DNA of 64,000 nucleotides, from the NCBI GenBank assembly GCA_002840735.1, contig PHBY01000013.1, forward strand, positions 46,591 to 110,590, given 5' to 3'. The notes under the pieces are model-generated. The model had not been told where the DNA came from. It saw nothing but the letters and a program-made list of their open reading frames with translations, and ran no database searches. Each line of letters opens with the position of its first letter. Positions within the stretch are counted from its first letter, which is position 1. The position numbers were made by a program, and so were the translations under genes. The DNA is from Chloroflexi bacterium HGW-Chloroflexi-2. GTDB taxonomy: Bacteria; Chloroflexota; Anaerolineae; Anaerolineales; Anaerolineaceae. This document shows positions 62,179 through 64,000 of the stretch, one piece after another.

Positions 62179-63495
62179 CTAAAACCCTTTTGGTGGAAAG
62201 AGAATTTCTCTGTATTGAGAAATTGCATATAAAGGTATATTCACCAGCCAACCCTCATCCCGAAAATTAGCCATGGATGTGCGTATTGTTTTTTCAGGTT
62301 GATATCGATCATAATAACTTTTAAGACTTTTTCCTCGTAAATTGTGGGTAGCTTTTACCTCGATAGGCACAACAAATCCTGAATCTTCACTAACAAAATC
62401 AATTTCTGCTGTGCCCTTATCTGCAGACCAATAATAAGGAATTAAATTCTTTTTTGATCGCAATTCCTGAAATACAAATTGTTCTGTCAATGCACCTTTG
62501 AACTCTTCAAATATCCGATTGCCTTCCAATAAACTTTTCATATCAAGATTACTGAATGTACTCAATAAACCAACATCGTTCATCAACAGTTTAAATGAAT
62601 TGGTATCCTGATAAGCACTTAATGGAATATCAGGTTTTGAAATACGGAAAATTTTGGTAACCAGATCCATATCACTCAACCATTGTATGGCTATTTCATA
62701 TTCTCTTGCCCTGGCTCCTTCTTTTACCAACCCATAAATAAATTTTCGGTTTTCCCGGGCGAGTTGGGCCGGTATTGAATTCCAGGCAAGTCTCACGCGT
62801 GGTAATATGCTTGAAGGTACATGTTTTGAGAAATCCTGCTCATAGGCATATAATAAGCGCTGGTGTACTTCACGAACCTCATTTAGATCGCTGGTTTCCT
62901 TAAACATGAAAATCGCTTCTGGCATTCCACCAATGAAATAATATTTTTTTAATAAGTCGATTAATTTATCTTTAAAAACATTCATCATAGCGAAATTATT
63001 TGTCTTGATGAGCTCAGCAAGCTGTCCATTATCACTGGCATGGAGAAATTCCAGAAATGTCATCGGATAAAGATCCAGAAAATCAACTTTACCGACCGGA
63101 AACGAATACCCTTCATGCAGGGTTACGCCAAGAGCGCTCCCTGCAGCCAATAAATGGTAATGAGGTGCATTTTCATAGAAATACTTGAGGGATGTAAGTG
63201 CTTTTGGCACTTCCTGAATTTCATCAAAAATAATGAGTGTTTCGCTGGTGATTTGTGTGTTTGCTTCAATTTGCAGACCGAAAACAATCCGGTCAAGATC
63301 ATAATCATCCTGGAATAATTGCATCATTCGATCATTATTTTCAAAATTAATATAGGCTACCGAGGAATAATTTAGTCGACCAAATTCTTTCATCAACCAC
63401 GTTTTTCCTACCTGCCTGGCACCTTTGATCACCAAAGGTTTACGAAATTTGGAGTTCTTCCAACGAACTAAATCCTCGAAGGCATCTCTTTCCAT
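62179..63495 (-). CDS. AAA_14/DUF4143 ATPase
   Basis: 438 residues. P-loop IKGARQVGKTWLMKEF, Walker B TLIIFDEIQEVPKALTSLKY, LLAAGSALGV and the DUF4143 C-terminal region, which contains AEIDFVSEDSGFVVPIEVKA, a PD-(D/E)xK-like core (D..ExK). These proteins are abundant in archaea, Chloroflexi and gut bacteria; some are thought to act as toxins or defence ATPases, but roles are mostly unproven. Upstream lies a 32-bp phased repeat array, likely the control region. Confidence 0.9.
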   Translation of the reverse strand: MERDAFEDLVRWKNSKFRKPLVIKGARQVGKTWLMKEFGRLNYSSVAYINFENNDRMMQLFQDDYDLDRIVFGLQIEANTQITSETLIIFDEIQEVPKALTSLKYFYENAPHYHLLAAGSALGVTLHEGYSFPVGKVDFLDLYPMTFLEFLHASDNGQLAELIKTNNFAMMNVFKDKLIDLLKKYYFIGGMPEAIFMFKETSDLNEVREVHQRLLYAYEQDFSKHVPSSILPRVRLAWNSIPAQLARENRKFIYGLVKEGARAREYEIAIQWLSDMDLVTKIFRISKPDIPLSAYQDTNSFKLLMNDVGLLSTFSNLDMKSLLEGNRIFEEFKGALTEQFVFQELRSKKNLIPYYWSADKGTAEIDFVSEDSGFVVPIEVKATHNLRGKSLKSYYDRYQPEKTIRTSMANFRDEGWLVNIPLYAISQYREILFPPKGF

Positions 63496-63566
63496 AATCC
63501 AAAACCTCCATATCTGAAAAAACTATTCAAACCACCGTCTTTCAAATTATATCACATAAATCAATT

Positions 63567-63698
63567 GAAAAATGTGTAAATACACACATAATACATATGT
63601 AATATGTGTGATAACACACAAAATACAAAGGAAAAATGTGAGAAATTACACAAAAATCAAAAGTAAAACGTGAAAAGTGCCACAAAAATCAAATGAAA
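63567..63698. repeat. Phased 32-bp repeat array upstream of the DUF4143 ATPase gene
   Basis: GWAAWAYGTG begins units at 63567, 63599, 63631 and 63663, with the next copy breaking down at 63695; the period is exactly 32 bp. Each unit also has an inverse ACAC/CACA 8-11 bases on, making a dyad (e.g. GTGTAAATACAC, GTGTGATAACACAC). Confidence 0.9.
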
Positions 63699-63757
63699 TA
63701 AAATGCTTAAACAAAGATCCTTTGTGTGAGTCCGAGATTTTGTGAAGGTTACCTCGG

Positions 63758-64000
63758 CCCTATCCTATGAATCAATTCATAGGATAGGTATTCATAGGAT
63801 ACACAGAACCAAACCATTTCAAAATGGTTCTGGGAGGTAACCGATTTGAATCCAAGGATAAGTTTTCCAGATCTCAAAGGATGGAGGATTGGTGTTAGCG
63901 ATATTTCTGATTTACCCTATCCTATGGATCAATCCATAGGATACACAGAACCAAACCATTTCAAAATGGTTCTGGGAGGTAACCGATTTGAATCGGTTTG
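63758..64000. repeat. Tandem units of nested palindromes at the right edge
   Basis: Two copies of about 90 bp (63758-63853 and 63913-63994), with identical segments 140 bp apart (63793 and 63933). Each contains perfect palindromes with a 2-nt centre: 14-bp arms at 63759-63788 (CCTATCCTATGAAT / ATTCATAGGATAGG), AACCATTT-CA-AAATGGTT, and in copy 2 AACCGATT-TG-AATCGGTT. The array appears to run on beyond the window. Confidence 0.85.

Noticed and set aside
62064..62228. N-terminal extension of the MFS gene
   Set aside because: It overlaps the DUF4143 ATPase gene, is not membrane-like, and a GTG with a good Shine-Dalgarno exists at 62063.
63567..63698. CRISPR-like repeats of 32 bp
   Set aside because: Units are contiguous without spacers and only the dyad positions are conserved, fitting operators better.
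1..64000. tRNA or rRNA genes
   Set aside because: Intergenic stretches were scanned for T-loop-like GTTCRANTC with a matching acceptor stem and for rRNA-like blocks; none was found by eye.

Overview
The window looks like a chromosomal piece of a Chloroflexota bacterium, most likely class Anaerolineae. This is inferred from gene content and protein style: a fused single-ORF LarC in a larBEC operon, KimA-like permeases, paired AAA-type ATPases of the DUF234/DUF4143 kind, Soj/ParB-type proteins next to a DnaA-N-terminal-domain protein, and no sign of outer-membrane genes. Base composition is moderately AT-rich. No tRNA, rRNA, CRISPR array, transposase or phage structural gene was found.

Layout. 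1-1.2 kb: end of an FtsX/LolD-type ABC exporter. 1.2-4.0 kb: accessory zone with a nucleotidyltransferase pair and an AbiEi/AbiEii toxin-antitoxin, split by a repeat array. 4.4-6.5 kb: ECF sigma factor and membrane anti-sigma-like partner. 6.5-14 kb: scattered metabolic genes (aldo/keto reductase, glycosyltransferase, sorbosone-dehydrogenase-like propeller, a DUF234 ATPase), separated by the densest repeat arrays. 14-18.8 kb: MarR plus a heterodimeric ABC exporter behind a consensus promoter, closed by a clear terminator. 18.8-21.6 kb: degraded RelE/HigA-type module, cyclopropane synthase and FAD oxidoreductase. 22-28 kb: two KimA-like potassium permease candidates flanking two RCK/TrkA-type proteins. 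28-32.7 kb: V4R protein, a YqhD-type dehydrogenase remnant, the larB-larE-larC operon and a GT2. 32.9-36.7 kb: subtilase, alpha/beta hydrolase, YwiC-like protein.

36.9-43.2 kb is a replicon-like island. It carries two ParA ATPases, each with its own DNA-binding partner (a ribbon-helix-helix-like protein and a ParB), then divergently an ExeA/TniB-like ATPase, two small proteins, and a protein fusing a DnaA N-terminal domain to a winged-helix-like domain. 43.3-52.4 kb holds a LON-domain protein and a surface-glycan cluster (two polytopic GT-C-like proteins, two GT2, one GT4, one flippase-like protein). 52.5-58.6 kb: ABC-F ATPase, bacterioferritin, FeoABC with a recognisable promoter/operator, and a YwaF-like protein. 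58.8-63.5 kb: Tex, an MFS permease and a DUF4143 ATPase. The right edge enters phased and nested-palindrome repeats.

The most unusual content is non-coding. There is a mosaic repeat family built from paired GTGC-NNN-GCAC hairpins at four loci, an 89-bp palindromic element in three copies, a 32-bp phased operator-like array, and palindromes bracketing the partition genes. The most interesting protein-level contexts are the KimA/RCK/RCK/KimA locus without a TrkH or KtrB subunit, and the DnaA-domain/partition island.
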